Part shown: positions 17,146 to 25,860 of the stretch, in pieces
Layout: each line of letters begins with the position of its first letter
How positions within the stretch are numbered: position 1 is the stretch's first letter
Assembly (NCBI GenBank): GCA_019119555.1
Contig: DWWU01000029.1
Span: 1-64,000 of the forward strand
DNA length: 64,000 nt
Direction of reading: 5' to 3'
DNA from: Candidatus Fusicatenibacter intestinigallinarum
Lineage (GTDB): Bacteria > Bacillota > Clostridia > Lachnospirales > Lachnospiraceae
The notes under the pieces: model-generated
Told to the model about the DNA's origin: nothing
Database searches by the model: none
Seen by the model: only the letters and a program-made list of their open reading frames with translations
Made by a program: the position numbers and the translations under genes

Positions 17146-17238
17146 ATTACCGTTCCGCCAGGTCTGTACATTCACTGCACAGACCGTATGAAAAAACGCA
17201 GAGCCTGGCCCATCGCGAAGCGATTTTCAATGGCCGGA
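17146..17238 (+). repeat. Composite palindromic repeat, copy 2
   Basis: Plus strand: TTACCGTTCCGCCAGG, a TCTGTACATTCACTGCACAGA hairpin, CCGTATGAAAAAACGCAGAGCC, then GGCCCATCGCGAAGC. This is the same block order as the minus strand of 11521-11608. Its right end overlaps the last codons of the frameshifted DUF3877 gene. Confidence 0.75.
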
Positions 17239-17782
17239 TGCCGCAACATTGCCAAATCCAAAGCTTTCGTAATCCTCCCGAATAAATCTGTGATAAAGCA
17301 CATGCTCTCCTTCCTGCTTCAGGCAGTAATAATAACTGTCCGGATGACCATCGGGAAAATACATCAGCAGATCAAATTCCCCCTCCATAGGGCGCTCCTC
17401 CACATGGCCGGAACAGCTATGGAAATATACCCTTGGCCTGATCCAACGTCGTGCCGTGAGCGGAAACCAGAGCCAGAAGCCCCCTCAGAAAGTGATTTTG
17501 CGGGATCTCCCGGTGAACATATTTCACGCCCTCCGGCGGAACCGTAATACAGAATCTCCCCTCCTTGTCAGAAAAGCGAATCTGTCCAAGCTCCGGCGCC
17601 TGTTCACGGAATGTTTTCAGCAGCCCCCTCATCTCTTCTTTTTCCGCATGGGTTCCCAGAAGATGATTCAGAGACTCCAGCGGATAGTACAGCCGGACGG
17701 TTTCCGGCTGATATCCAAGTTTTTCCTGCTGTTCCTGCAGCATATCAATCACGTTTTGCTTTAATCTTAATAAATCCGCCAT
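17227..17782 (-). pseudogene. DUF3877-type protein, interrupted by a single-base frameshift
   Basis: From the ATG at 17782 (AGGAG 7 bases upstream) the first frame encodes about 120 residues, LLRLKQNVIDMLQEQQ to LDQAKGI, then stops at 17417. The adjacent frame continues at once with FHSCSGHVEER, EFDLLMYFPDG and YHRFIREDYESFGFG to a stop at 17227. Removing one C from the TTTCCAT run at 17421-17422 (read on minus) joins the halves into one protein of about 184 residues. The resemblance to DUF3877, a family of unknown function common in Lachnospiraceae, is from memory. The frameshift may be a real mutation or a sequencing/assembly error. Confidence 0.72.
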
Positions 17783-17833
17783 TGTATTTCTCCTGTTGCT
17801 CATGAATAATGACTCCGCAGCTTTCGGGCAGGT

Positions 17834-19648
17834 TTAAAATTCCTGCTGCTCCTCCTGAAACTGCTGACGGCAGAGATGGTAGTAATATCCTTTCTGATCC
17901 AGCAGCTCTTCATGTTTCCCCTGTTCCATGATTTTTCCGTCCCGCACCACCAGAATCAGATCAGCGTGGCGGATCGTCGACAGACGGTGTGCAATGATGA
18001 AGGAAGTTCTTCCCTTCAGAAGCTTTTCCGTCGCTTTCTGGATCAGCTGTTCCGTCTGGGTATCAATGGAGGAAGTAGCCTCGTCCAGCACGAAAATCCT
18101 CGGATCGGCCAGAATCGCTCTGGCAAAGGAAATCAGCTGCTTTTCTCCGGTGGACAGCCGGCTTCCGCCTTCTCCCACCTCCGTCTGATAGCCCTTCTCC
18201 AGTTTCTCAACAATCATGTCCACCGATACGGCTCTGGCAGCTTCCCGGATTTCCTCTTCCGTGGCGTCCAGGCGGCCGTAACGGATATTTTCCTCAATCG
18301 TGCCGGAAAACAGATGCGGGCTCTGCAGCACATAGCCGATGTTGCTGTGCAGCCACAGCTGGCTGCGCTCCCGGTAATCCTTCCCGTCGATCAGGATTTT
18401 TCCGCCTGTGGGCTCGAAAAATCTGCAGGCCAGATTGACCAGCGTACTCTTTCCGGCTCCGGTTTCCCCGACAATGGCGATCGTCGTTCCAGCCGGAACC
18501 TTGAGATTAAAATGACTGAGCACCTCCTCTTTGCCGTCCGGATAATGAAAGGATACGTCCTGAAACTCGATGTCGCCGCGGATCGGTTCCCAGTTTTCTT
18601 TTTTCGGATGGAGCGTATCCCCGTATTTCTCCGCCACCTCCGGGGAATCCGTCACCGTCGGCTCCTGGTCCAGCAGTGTGACCACCCGCTCAATATTCGC
18701 CTGAATGGAAATCAGCTCTGCCAGGTTTCGCGCCAGCTGCTGAATCGGCTCGAAAATGCCCACCGCGTAAGACGTAAACGCCGACAGGGTTCCGATCATC
18801 AGAAGGTTGTCCATCACCATCTGACCGCCTCTGCCGAGAACGATCGCCGTCGCCAGGGAACCGCAGAACAGGATCAGCGGAACGTATACCGCACTGAGCC
18901 TTGCGGCACGAATCGCTGCCGTGCGCATTTCCTGGGTCACCTCCTGGAATTCCTCCAGGTTTTTGTCCTCGATCACAAGTGTCTTGGACGTCTGCGCGCC
19001 CATAATGCCCTCGTTATATCCGCTGGTGATTCTGGAATTGATCTTCCGCACCTTCCGGTTCCAGCGCAGAATCTTATTCTGAAAATACCAGGTCAGAACT
19101 GCCAGCGCAGGCACGATCGTCATGATAATCAGAGCCAGTTTCCAGTTCAGCGCCAGCATCGCCAGAAATACCCCCATCACATAGACCAGCGCCCACATCA
19201 TATCCGTCAGGTTCCACGCGACCATCCCGGCAATCCGGTCCGTATCGCTCATAACCCGCGACAGAATATACCCCACCGGGGTCACATTGTAGTAAGAAAA
19301 CGACAGCTCCTGAAGATGGACAAAACAGGCTCTTTTCATCGTCTTTCCCATGTACATTTCCAGGGAAGCGCTTCCCCTTGTAAACAGTACGACGCTAAGG
19401 AACTGAAAACCAACCACCAGCAGGTAAACCAGCCCGAACTGCCAGATTCCGTCCAGCGTCTTCTGATTGATAAACGTGTTGATCGCATACCTCTGAAACA
19501 GCGGCATTGCAATATCCACCAGCGAACAGATCAGATTGAAAATCAGAACCACTGCCACAGTCTTTTTAAACGGTTTCAGAAAAGGCAGCACCCGCTTCCA
19601 GATGCGGATGTCAAAATTTTTCGTATACTCCTGTTCCTCTATTCGCAT
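17834..19648 (-). CDS. ABC exporter half-transporter, subunit B (ATPase-permease)
   Basis: A 604-residue type IV exporter half: about six membrane helices in residues 30-330, then an ATPase domain. Walker A is GETGAGKST and Walker B is FVLDEATSSID with the catalytic Glu present. The signature reads LSTGEKQ instead of LSGGQ. The start overlaps the end of the upstream ABC gene by 10 bases, so translation is probably coupled and the two subunits form a heterodimer (BmrCD, LmrCD and TM287/288 type). The degenerate signature would pair with the partner's degenerate Walker B site. Substrate is unknown; drugs, peptides or lipids are possible. Confidence 0.9.
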   Translation of the reverse strand: MRIEEQEYTKNFDIRIWKRVLPFLKPFKKTVAVVLIFNLICSLVDIAMPLFQRYAINTFINQKTLDGIWQFGLVYLLVVGFQFLSVVLFTRGSASLEMYMGKTMKRACFVHLQELSFSYYNVTPVGYILSRVMSDTDRIAGMVAWNLTDMMWALVYVMGVFLAMLALNWKLALIIMTIVPALAVLTWYFQNKILRWNRKVRKINSRITSGYNEGIMGAQTSKTLVIEDKNLEEFQEVTQEMRTAAIRAARLSAVYVPLILFCGSLATAIVLGRGGQMVMDNLLMIGTLSAFTSYAVGIFEPIQQLARNLAELISIQANIERVVTLLDQEPTVTDSPEVAEKYGDTLHPKKENWEPIRGDIEFQDVSFHYPDGKEEVLSHFNLKVPAGTTIAIVGETGAGKSTLVNLACRFFEPTGGKILIDGKDYRERSQLWLHSNIGYVLQSPHLFSGTIEENIRYGRLDATEEEIREAARAVSVDMIVEKLEKGYQTEVGEGGSRLSTGEKQLISFARAILADPRIFVLDEATSSIDTQTEQLIQKATEKLLKGRTSFIIAHRLSTIRHADLILVVRDGKIMEQGKHEELLDQKGYYYHLCRQQFQEEQQEF

Positions 19649-21426
19649 ACAGCCCCTCCTCTCTTTAATGCCTCATCATCCAAATTCATCTGGATATCGT
19701 AAATTTTCCGGTAAATTCCCTGCCGTTCCATCAGCTCCTCATGGGTACCCATCTCGGCAATTTTCCCGTGGTCCAGAACCATAATGCAGTCCGCCTGCAT
19801 CAATGTGGTCACCCGGTGGGAAATCAGAATCACTGTGCTTGTTCCCATGGATTCCTTCAGAGCGGCGCGGATCTTTACGTCTGTCTCCGCATCCACAGCG
19901 GAGAGCGAATCGTCGAACACCATAATCGGCGCCTTCTGCATCAGCATTCTTGCAATTGCCACACGCTGCTTCTGGCCTCCGGAAAGCGTCACGCCCCGCT
20001 CACCGACCATCGTCTCATATCCATCGGAAAACTGTTCGATGGCGTCATCCACGCAGGCAATACCGGCCGCCTCCCGGATTTCCTCCCATCCGGAATGTTC
20101 CCGGGAGATGGAAATATTTTCTCCCACCGTCCTGGAATACAGAAACGGCTCCTGAAGCACCATACCGATATTTTTCCTCAGCCAGCTTCTGCGGATCTGC
20201 CGGATGTCCACTCCTCCAATGGTGATGGATCCGCAGCCCTCCGGCAGATCATACAGACGGTCCAGCAGATGCACCAGCGTGGATTTTCCGCTTCCGGTGC
20301 TGCCAAGAATCGCAAACGTACTTCCCGCCGGGATGGAAAAGCTGACATCCTCAAGTACCGGCGCGTCCTGACCATAGGCGAAATGCACATGGTCAAACCG
20401 GATCTCCCGGTCCATGGGAACCTCTTTCTCCCAGGGCTCGTCCGTTTCCTCCTCCGCATCCAGAATATAGGTGACGCGGTCAATGGAAACGCCCGCCTTA
20501 CTCATGTTGGAAAGGACGCGGCCGAGACTCCGGATCGGCCATGCCAGCGACGCGTTATAGGACACGAACGCCATAAGTTCTCCCAGCGTAATCTGTCCCC
20601 GAACGGTGAACACCGTACCGACGATCAGAATCGTCATCGCCTGCACGCCGGTGAGGAAATCTCCCGCTCCCCAGTAAACGCTCATCAGCCTTCCCACGCG
20701 GATCCACAGATCGGCAAACCGGTTATTTTTCTGGTCAAAACGTTCGATCTCATAACGCTCTCTCCCGAATGCCCGCACCACACGGACGCCGGTCAAATTT
20801 TCCTGTACTTTTGCAGTCAGCTCTCCTTCCGCTTCATCCGCCTCCAGGAACCGGCTGGAAATTTTTGAATAAAAGTACATCGAGTAGCCCACAACCACCG
20901 GAATAAAGGCCGCCGCGACGGCACTGAGGCGCACATCCATCGAGAACATGATACTCATGTAAAACACCAGCAGAAAAACGATGCGGATCACTTCCATCAG
21001 CTGGTTGCAGAGAAACGCGCGGATAATCTCCACGTCGTTGGTACACCGCTGAATAATATCCCCTGTTTTGTTCTGTCCGTGCCATGTATACGGCAGTTTC
21101 TGAATATGGCGGTATAGTTGATCTCTCATGGTTTTCAGGAAACCTTCCGATCCCTTCGCCATACAGACGTTGCTGCAATAGGTGAATACCCCGGCGCAGG
21201 TTGCGCTGACCACCACTCCGGCCGCAGCCAGCAGCAGAAAATTTCCTCCCGGCCGCTGTTCCCCGGTCAGCCGGTCCACCGTGTAGCGGATAATCTGCGG
21301 TGTCAGTGCGTTGAACATTGTTGTCAGCATTCCGGCCGCCAGCGCCAGCAGTAGAAAATGCGCGCTTCCCCTGAGAAATCTGGCGATATCCCGGAACTTT
21401 TTGAATCGTTTCTGTAATACGCTCAT
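19639..21426 (-). CDS. ABC exporter half-transporter, subunit A (ATPase-permease)
   Basis: A 595-residue type IV exporter half with about six membrane helices (residues 15-310) and an ATPase domain. Walker A is GSTGSGKST, the signature is a canonical LSGGQKQRVAIAR, and Walker B reads MVFDDSLSAVD, with Asp where the catalytic Glu is expected. The partner has the catalytic Glu but a deviant signature. The composite sites are therefore one consensus and one degenerate, the known pattern of heterodimeric exporters. GGGAGGAGAG precedes the ATG. An intrinsic terminator and a short ORF lie directly upstream, suggesting attenuation control. Confidence 0.9.
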   Translation of the reverse strand: MSVLQKRFKKFRDIARFLRGSAHFLLLALAAGMLTTMFNALTPQIIRYTVDRLTGEQRPGGNFLLLAAAGVVVSATCAGVFTYCSNVCMAKGSEGFLKTMRDQLYRHIQKLPYTWHGQNKTGDIIQRCTNDVEIIRAFLCNQLMEVIRIVFLLVFYMSIMFSMDVRLSAVAAAFIPVVVGYSMYFYSKISSRFLEADEAEGELTAKVQENLTGVRVVRAFGRERYEIERFDQKNNRFADLWIRVGRLMSVYWGAGDFLTGVQAMTILIVGTVFTVRGQITLGELMAFVSYNASLAWPIRSLGRVLSNMSKAGVSIDRVTYILDAEEETDEPWEKEVPMDREIRFDHVHFAYGQDAPVLEDVSFSIPAGSTFAILGSTGSGKSTLVHLLDRLYDLPEGCGSITIGGVDIRQIRRSWLRKNIGMVLQEPFLYSRTVGENISISREHSGWEEIREAAGIACVDDAIEQFSDGYETMVGERGVTLSGGQKQRVAIARMLMQKAPIMVFDDSLSAVDAETDVKIRAALKESMGTSTVILISHRVTTLMQADCIMVLDHGKIAEMGTHEELMERQGIYRKIYDIQMNLDDEALKRGGAVCE

Positions 21427-21464
21427 AAACTCAACTCTCTCCTCCCTGAATTTCCTATAATGTG

Positions 21465-21505
21465 AAAAAAGCCGTCTTCGGGCACATGCGCACGAAGACG
21501 GCTTC
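21465..21505 (-). terminator. Intrinsic terminator upstream of the ABC exporter (candidate attenuator)
   Basis: Perfect 12-bp arms AAGCCGTCTTCG (21470-21481) and CGAAGACGGCTT (21494-21505), with a T-run in the minus direction. It lies after the leader ORF stop (21553) and about 40 bases before the exporter start codon, so it would cut off exporter transcription unless overridden. Confidence 0.8.
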
Positions 21506-21552
21506 CTCTGCTCTCATTTCTGATCTGCAGTTATGCAGTGATCCGGGTACAG

Positions 21553-21666
21553 TCAGCCCGGACCGACAGAAAGTTTCTGAGGCAGACAATTCTTTCCTGC
21601 AGTCGTATCCCTGTAGTTCCGATCGGTTTTTCTGTTGTCATCTGTAAAGTTACGAAGCATTAACAT
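21553..21666 (-). CDS. Small leader ORF (37 codons) before the ABC exporter
   Basis: The ATG at 21666 is preceded by AAAGGAGG at ideal spacing and a strong promoter 62 bases further up. The product begins MLMLRNFTDDNRKTDRN and is rich in Arg, Asp, Asn and Lys with two Met and one Cys. It has no membrane segment and no recognised family. An intrinsic terminator follows, then the heterodimeric exporter. In B. subtilis, the leader peptide BmrB precedes bmrCD in the same arrangement and couples ribosome stalling by antibiotics to read-through. An analogous role here is inference from layout, not homology. Confidence 0.6.
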   Translation of the reverse strand: MLMLRNFTDDNRKTDRNYRDTTAGKNCLPQKLSVGPG

Positions 21667-21727
21667 ATTGTGTGCCTCCTTTCTGTAATATTTGAAAATT
21701 ATAGGTTTCTGTTGCCAAGTCTCACTC

Positions 21728-21756
21728 AGTTTACACCTGCATGTTTCTTCTGTCAA
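21728..21756 (-). promoter_or_regulatory. Promoter of the leader ORF and ABC exporter transcript
   Basis: TTGACA (21751-21756), 17 bases, TAAACT (21728-21733) on the minus strand, starting just after the MBL hydrolase stop. Confidence 0.7.
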
Positions 21757-21764
21757 TAGTTTTT

Positions 21765-22616
21765 TCAGAATTTCAGACCCTCGCCCAGACGCATGATGTG
21801 ATACTTTCTGTCAGGATACAAACGCTCCATGTAATCTGCAAAGACCAGCGGATTCTCCTCGTTTCCCCCGATCATGTCGTAGTGGAGAGGAATCACCAGA
21901 TCAGCTCCGATCTCCGCCCCGAACCAGCAGGCCTCACGACTGTCCATGTTTCCGACAATTCCCCGGGCATGGCGCTCCAGATCCCTGCCATTGATCGGAA
22001 CCATCAGAACATCGATTCCCTGCTCCATTTTCAGTTCCTCCGCCATCTCCCGGGTCACAACGGTATCGCCGGAATGAAACAGCCGATAGGGGCCGAACCG
22101 GAATACATATCCCAACGTTTCACTGCAGCCCGTTTCATCAAAACGGTATTCCTCATGGGCTGTGGCAACGCCGCGGACAGAGAAGCCTTCCGGAAGTGCG
22201 TTTCCGGGACACAGTATTTCCTTCTGCCGCATCCCGACAACCTGCGCGGCAGGAATTCCAATCTCCCCAGCCTGTTTTTTCAGCGGCTCCGGCAGAAAAA
22301 TTTTCATTTCAGGATTTCTCTTCGCCAGCCGCCGCAGGGTTTCCCCGTGCATATGGTCCCCGTGATCGTGGGTGCAGAAAACAAAATCCACGGAAAATTC
22401 CTCCGGCTCAAACGGCGCCGGATAATTTCTCCGGTCCATCCCACTGTCGTCGGGCATCGCTCCGAGCACCGGATCCACACAGAGGATCTTTCCATTCCAT
22501 CCGAACACCATTCCCATCTGGCCAATATACCAAAGGCCCAGATGATCGCGGACCTTCCGGAACTCTTCGATCTCTTTCAGAAGTTCCGCTCCTTTTTTAT
22601 ACCATACATAACTCAT
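21765..22616 (-). CDS. MBL-fold metallo-hydrolase (UlaG-like)
   Basis: A 283-residue metallo-beta-lactamase-fold protein. CTHDHGDHMHG is the HxHxDH metal-binding signature. HSGDTVV supplies the bridging Asp and IPLHYDMI a C-terminal His ligand. The overall form resembles the UlaG (L-ascorbate-6-phosphate lactonase) group and related lactonases or phosphodiesterases. It is probably cytoplasmic, with no signal peptide. AAGGAGGAAGACG precedes the ATG at 22616; a longer open frame to 22667 is less likely. It follows the HelD-like gene by 63 bases on the same strand. Substrate unknown. Confidence 0.85.
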   Translation of the reverse strand: MSYVWYKKGAELLKEIEEFRKVRDHLGLWYIGQMGMVFGWNGKILCVDPVLGAMPDDSGMDRRNYPAPFEPEEFSVDFVFCTHDHGDHMHGETLRRLAKRNPEMKIFLPEPLKKQAGEIGIPAAQVVGMRQKEILCPGNALPEGFSVRGVATAHEEYRFDETGCSETLGYVFRFGPYRLFHSGDTVVTREMAEELKMEQGIDVLMVPINGRDLERHARGIVGNMDSREACWFGAEIGADLVIPLHYDMIGGNEENPLVFADYMERLYPDRKYHIMRLGEGLKF

Positions 22617-22679
22617 CGTCTTCCTCCTTCTGCTCCATCGGCTGGATCGCCGGGCAGCCGAAAACAATATCCCCTGCGC

Positions 22680-24791
22680 TCACTGTTCAGACCCGTCCGA
22701 ACCGACACGATACATATACAGTTCATGCAGCGCTCTGGTTGCGCAGAGATACCGCACCTGGCGCAGCAGCGGGCTGTCCGCGTCTTCGGTAACCGCAAAA
22801 ACCTGGTCAAATTCCAGACCTTTTGCCAGGTAATAAGTTGTCACTGTCAGCCCACGCGGAAAGGAAGAACTGTTTTTATCCATCAGAGAAGCGGGAATCT
22901 GCAGTTTCTGCAGAATTTCGTATACGCTCTTCGCCTCCCGTTCCGTCCGGGTGAGCACAGCGGCAGTCTCAAACCGGTGTTCTTCTTCCCGGTTCTCCGA
23001 AGCTTTGTCTGCAGTTTCGTCAGACGCCTGATTATGGATCGTACAGAGTCTCAGATTTCCAACCGCGGCTTCCACCGCAGCCTCCAGCGATGGAAATCCG
23101 GCTTCCTCCACAGGTTTTCCATGGCGCTCAAAGAGCTCCAGCGGAGGAAGATCTGCCAGTTTCTGCGCATACTCTGCGATCTCCACCGTATTCCGGTAGC
23201 TTTTATTCAGTATGATCTTCTTCAGATCCTTTCCGAGGATTCCGGGAAGAAATGAGAGCACATCCTGCACCTCCTCGTCGAGAGTCTGTGCCCGGTCTCC
23301 CAGAATCGTCATACGGCAGGAAAACAGCGTCTTCAGAATCTCATACTGAAGGTAGGAATAGTCCTGCATCTCATCAATCACCAGATGCTTGATATTTTTA
23401 TGGGCATTCTTCCCCTGGAGGTGGTACTTCAGGTAAAGCATCGGGAAAACATCCTCGTAGCGCAGCATTCGTTTTTCCCAGGGAACCGCCGGAAGGGCGG
23501 GGCAGCCGCAGTCTTCCATCAACCACTGATAAATTTCGTATACATCCTTCGTCACATACATGGAGTCAAACTGCGTCTGCACAGAGGCCCGCTCTTCCTC
23601 GGAGAGATCCCTTCCGTGAAGCGTTTCCCATGCATCCACAAAGTATTCCATAATTCTGTCCATCCGGGCCAGCAGAGGGGCATCCTGGAATTTAAAATAG
23701 AACATCTGGATCAGCTCCTGGTCCGACATCTCCATTCCCCGGAACTTTACCGGATGGAAATCCACCAGCCGGTCCTCCAGCTGCGCCAGAAAGCCTTCTG
23801 TCTCCCCGACAAACGCTTCCGACTGTTTCCATCTGTATCTGCTTTTCTCTTCCTCGTCCGCCGTTTCCATCTGTCTCTCCAGCCAGTCGTAGCGATCCTC
23901 GCAGTCCGCTGCCGTGTCCCGCAGTTCCCGGTAAGCGAAGAGATCAAAGCTCATCTCCTGAATATTCTCTTCCCCCAGCTCCGGCAGAATATGCGAAATG
24001 TAATCCGAAAACACACTGTTGGGCGACAGCACCAGCACGTTGGAGGAACGCAGAGATTCTCTGTCATGGTACAGCAGATATGCGATCCTGTGGAGCGCGA
24101 TGGAAGTCTTTCCGCTTCCGGCCGCTCCCTGGATCACAAGGATCCTGTCGCCGGTATTCCGGATAATCGCATTCTGTTCCCGCTGAATCGTGCGCACAAT
24201 ATTTTTCAGCTGTACATCTCCATTGCCGCCGAGCTCCTGCTTCAGAATCTCGTCGTCGATCTTCACATCACTCTCAAATTCATAGATCATCTTTCCGCCG
24301 CGGATCTTGTACTGCCACTTTGACAGAATCTCTCCGTCCATCTGACCCGCAGGCGCCTGATAGGACGCAGGTCCCTTGTCATAATCGTAAAACAGGCCGC
24401 TCACCGGCGCCCGCCAGTCGTAGATCATCGGCACCATGCCTGCTTTTTCCGCAAAATTTCCGATCCCGATATAGAAGCTTTCGGCTTCCTCCTCGCCCTC
24501 GTAGAGAAAGTCCACTCTTCCGAAAAACGGCGCGTCCAGCATACGTTCCAGCCGATGCTTCATCTTCAGGTTTTCCTGATTGGCATTGACCTGATGGAGC
24601 AGGGCCTGCTGGTTGTCAAACTCTTCATATCCGTACTGGTCCATTTCCGCATAATTTTCCCAGTAATACTCATGCATGCCCTCAATATCCTTCTGACCTT
24701 CGGCAATCAGGCGGTTCAGCTCCTCCAGCCGGAGTTTCAGTTTTTCCGTCACCTGTTTCAGGTATGTGATTCCTTCTGTCTTTCCTGTCAT
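22680..24791 (-). CDS. HelD-like RNA polymerase-associated ATPase (UvrD/Rep superfamily)
   Basis: A 703-residue superfamily I helicase-like protein. The first ~70 residues are a charged coiled coil (LRLEELNRLIAEGQKD), as in HelD, where it inserts into the RNA polymerase secondary channel. Walker A is GAAGSGKTS at 222-230. Motif II is DEMQDYSYLQ, and VTTYYLAKGLEFDQV near the C-terminus is typical of UvrD-like motif V. Known HelD proteins remove stalled RNA polymerase from DNA and in some species confer rifamycin tolerance. The start at 24791 is preceded by GGGAG. It has its own promoter at 24913-24941. Confidence 0.87.
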   Translation of the reverse strand: MTGKTEGITYLKQVTEKLKLRLEELNRLIAEGQKDIEGMHEYYWENYAEMDQYGYEEFDNQQALLHQVNANQENLKMKHRLERMLDAPFFGRVDFLYEGEEEAESFYIGIGNFAEKAGMVPMIYDWRAPVSGLFYDYDKGPASYQAPAGQMDGEILSKWQYKIRGGKMIYEFESDVKIDDEILKQELGGNGDVQLKNIVRTIQREQNAIIRNTGDRILVIQGAAGSGKTSIALHRIAYLLYHDRESLRSSNVLVLSPNSVFSDYISHILPELGEENIQEMSFDLFAYRELRDTAADCEDRYDWLERQMETADEEEKSRYRWKQSEAFVGETEGFLAQLEDRLVDFHPVKFRGMEMSDQELIQMFYFKFQDAPLLARMDRIMEYFVDAWETLHGRDLSEEERASVQTQFDSMYVTKDVYEIYQWLMEDCGCPALPAVPWEKRMLRYEDVFPMLYLKYHLQGKNAHKNIKHLVIDEMQDYSYLQYEILKTLFSCRMTILGDRAQTLDEEVQDVLSFLPGILGKDLKKIILNKSYRNTVEIAEYAQKLADLPPLELFERHGKPVEEAGFPSLEAAVEAAVGNLRLCTIHNQASDETADKASENREEEHRFETAAVLTRTEREAKSVYEILQKLQIPASLMDKNSSSFPRGLTVTTYYLAKGLEFDQVFAVTEDADSPLLRQVRYLCATRALHELYMYRVGSDGSEQ

Positions 24792-24912
24792 AATACTCCC
24801 ACCGTTTGATTGATTCTTTTCATTGTTCGCTTTCGTCTCATTCACTGAGCGGTCAGGCATGTATTCTCACCGGGTTCATGCGGCGCTCTGCCTGCATTCG
24901 CTCAATGCTCAC

Positions 24913-24941
24913 ATTATACCGTATTTCAGCGAATTTTCCAA
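24913..24941 (-). promoter_or_regulatory. Promoter of the HelD-like gene
   Basis: TTGGAA (24936-24941), 17 bases, TATAAT (24913-24918) on the minus strand. Confidence 0.65.
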
Positions 24942-25035
24942 CGGTTTTTGTACTGAAGCAACAGAAAACAGCCCCGGAAAACATCTCTGTCTCCCAGGGC
25001 AGCAGAAGCTCTGTTCTTTCGCTCTTTTCAATTAC

Positions 25036-25689
25036 TTATTCTGTTTTTTTGGTGACGTTGAATATGGGATGGATCTCGGCTTCCTTCTCCTCGATTGCAC
25101 GTTTCAGCATCTCAACCGTTCCATTGATGCCAAAGACGCTGCTGTTCAGGCACAGATCATAGCTGGCAACGTCGCCCCACTTCTTGCTGGTATAATAATT
25201 GTAATAGCTGGCACGCTGTTTGTCGATCTTAAGGATTTTATCCTTTGCCTTCGCGTCTGTCAGATCATACAGCCTTGCAATACGGCGGACACGGTCCTTC
25301 ATGTCTGCACGGATGAAAACGCTGAGTACATTGGGATATTCCTCCAGTGCATAATCCGCACACCGTCCGACGATCACGCAGGGGCCATCCTGGGCAATCT
25401 TCTTGATGCTGTCAAACTGTGCCAGGAATACTTTCTGATTCAGAGGCATATCGATCATCGTCGATCCATAGCCAAAAGAATATGTATCCATGACAAGAGA
25501 ATACAGAAAACTGTTGGTCGGTTTTTCATCATGATTTTCAAACAATTCTTTGCAAAGTCCGCTGTCCTTCGCTGCACGTTCCAGAAGCTCCTTGTCATAA
25601 TACTCGATTCCCAGCTCGTCTGCCAGGATTTTGCCGATGGAATGTCCGGCACTGCCATACTCACGGCCTATCGTGATAATTGTCTTCAT
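25036..25689 (-). CDS. Cytidylate kinase-like family protein
   Basis: A 217-residue P-loop kinase of the cytidylate-kinase-like group. The N-terminal ITIGREYGSAGHSIGK is the nucleotide-binding loop of this family (GREYGSGG type). YYDKELLERAA and VIVGRCADYAL follow, the latter with the conserved Gly-Arg. Proteins of this type are common in Clostridia, and their substrate is usually unassigned; the housekeeping Cmk is a separate family. It stands alone between the HelD-like gene and rluD, with 171-244 bases of intergenic sequence on each side. Confidence 0.83.
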   Translation of the reverse strand: MKTIITIGREYGSAGHSIGKILADELGIEYYDKELLERAAKDSGLCKELFENHDEKPTNSFLYSLVMDTYSFGYGSTMIDMPLNQKVFLAQFDSIKKIAQDGPCVIVGRCADYALEEYPNVLSVFIRADMKDRVRRIARLYDLTDAKAKDKILKIDKQRASYYNYYTSKKWGDVASYDLCLNSSVFGINGTVEMLKRAIEEKEAEIHPIFNVTKKTE

Positions 25690-25860
25690 ATATACCGCTC
25701 CCTTCTCTTATTTTTCTGTCAATACAGCAAAAACAGCCGTTCCATTCTTGTTCGACTGCTGTATTTAGCCGCTTTTCTTTTGATATTCATAAGTATACTA
25801 CAATTTTAGCAAAAAGTACAGAGTAAATTTGAGAATTATGCGACAATTTGAAACAATTCG

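Noticed and set aside
17876-19702. 608-codon plus-strand open frame opposite the ABC exporter
   Set aside because: Mirror of the ABC coding sequence with His/Gln-rich translation and no start signals.
25690-25860. Promoter for the cytidylate-kinase-like gene
   Set aside because: A TATACT is present but no acceptable -35 at 16-18 bases was found, so no promoter was called.
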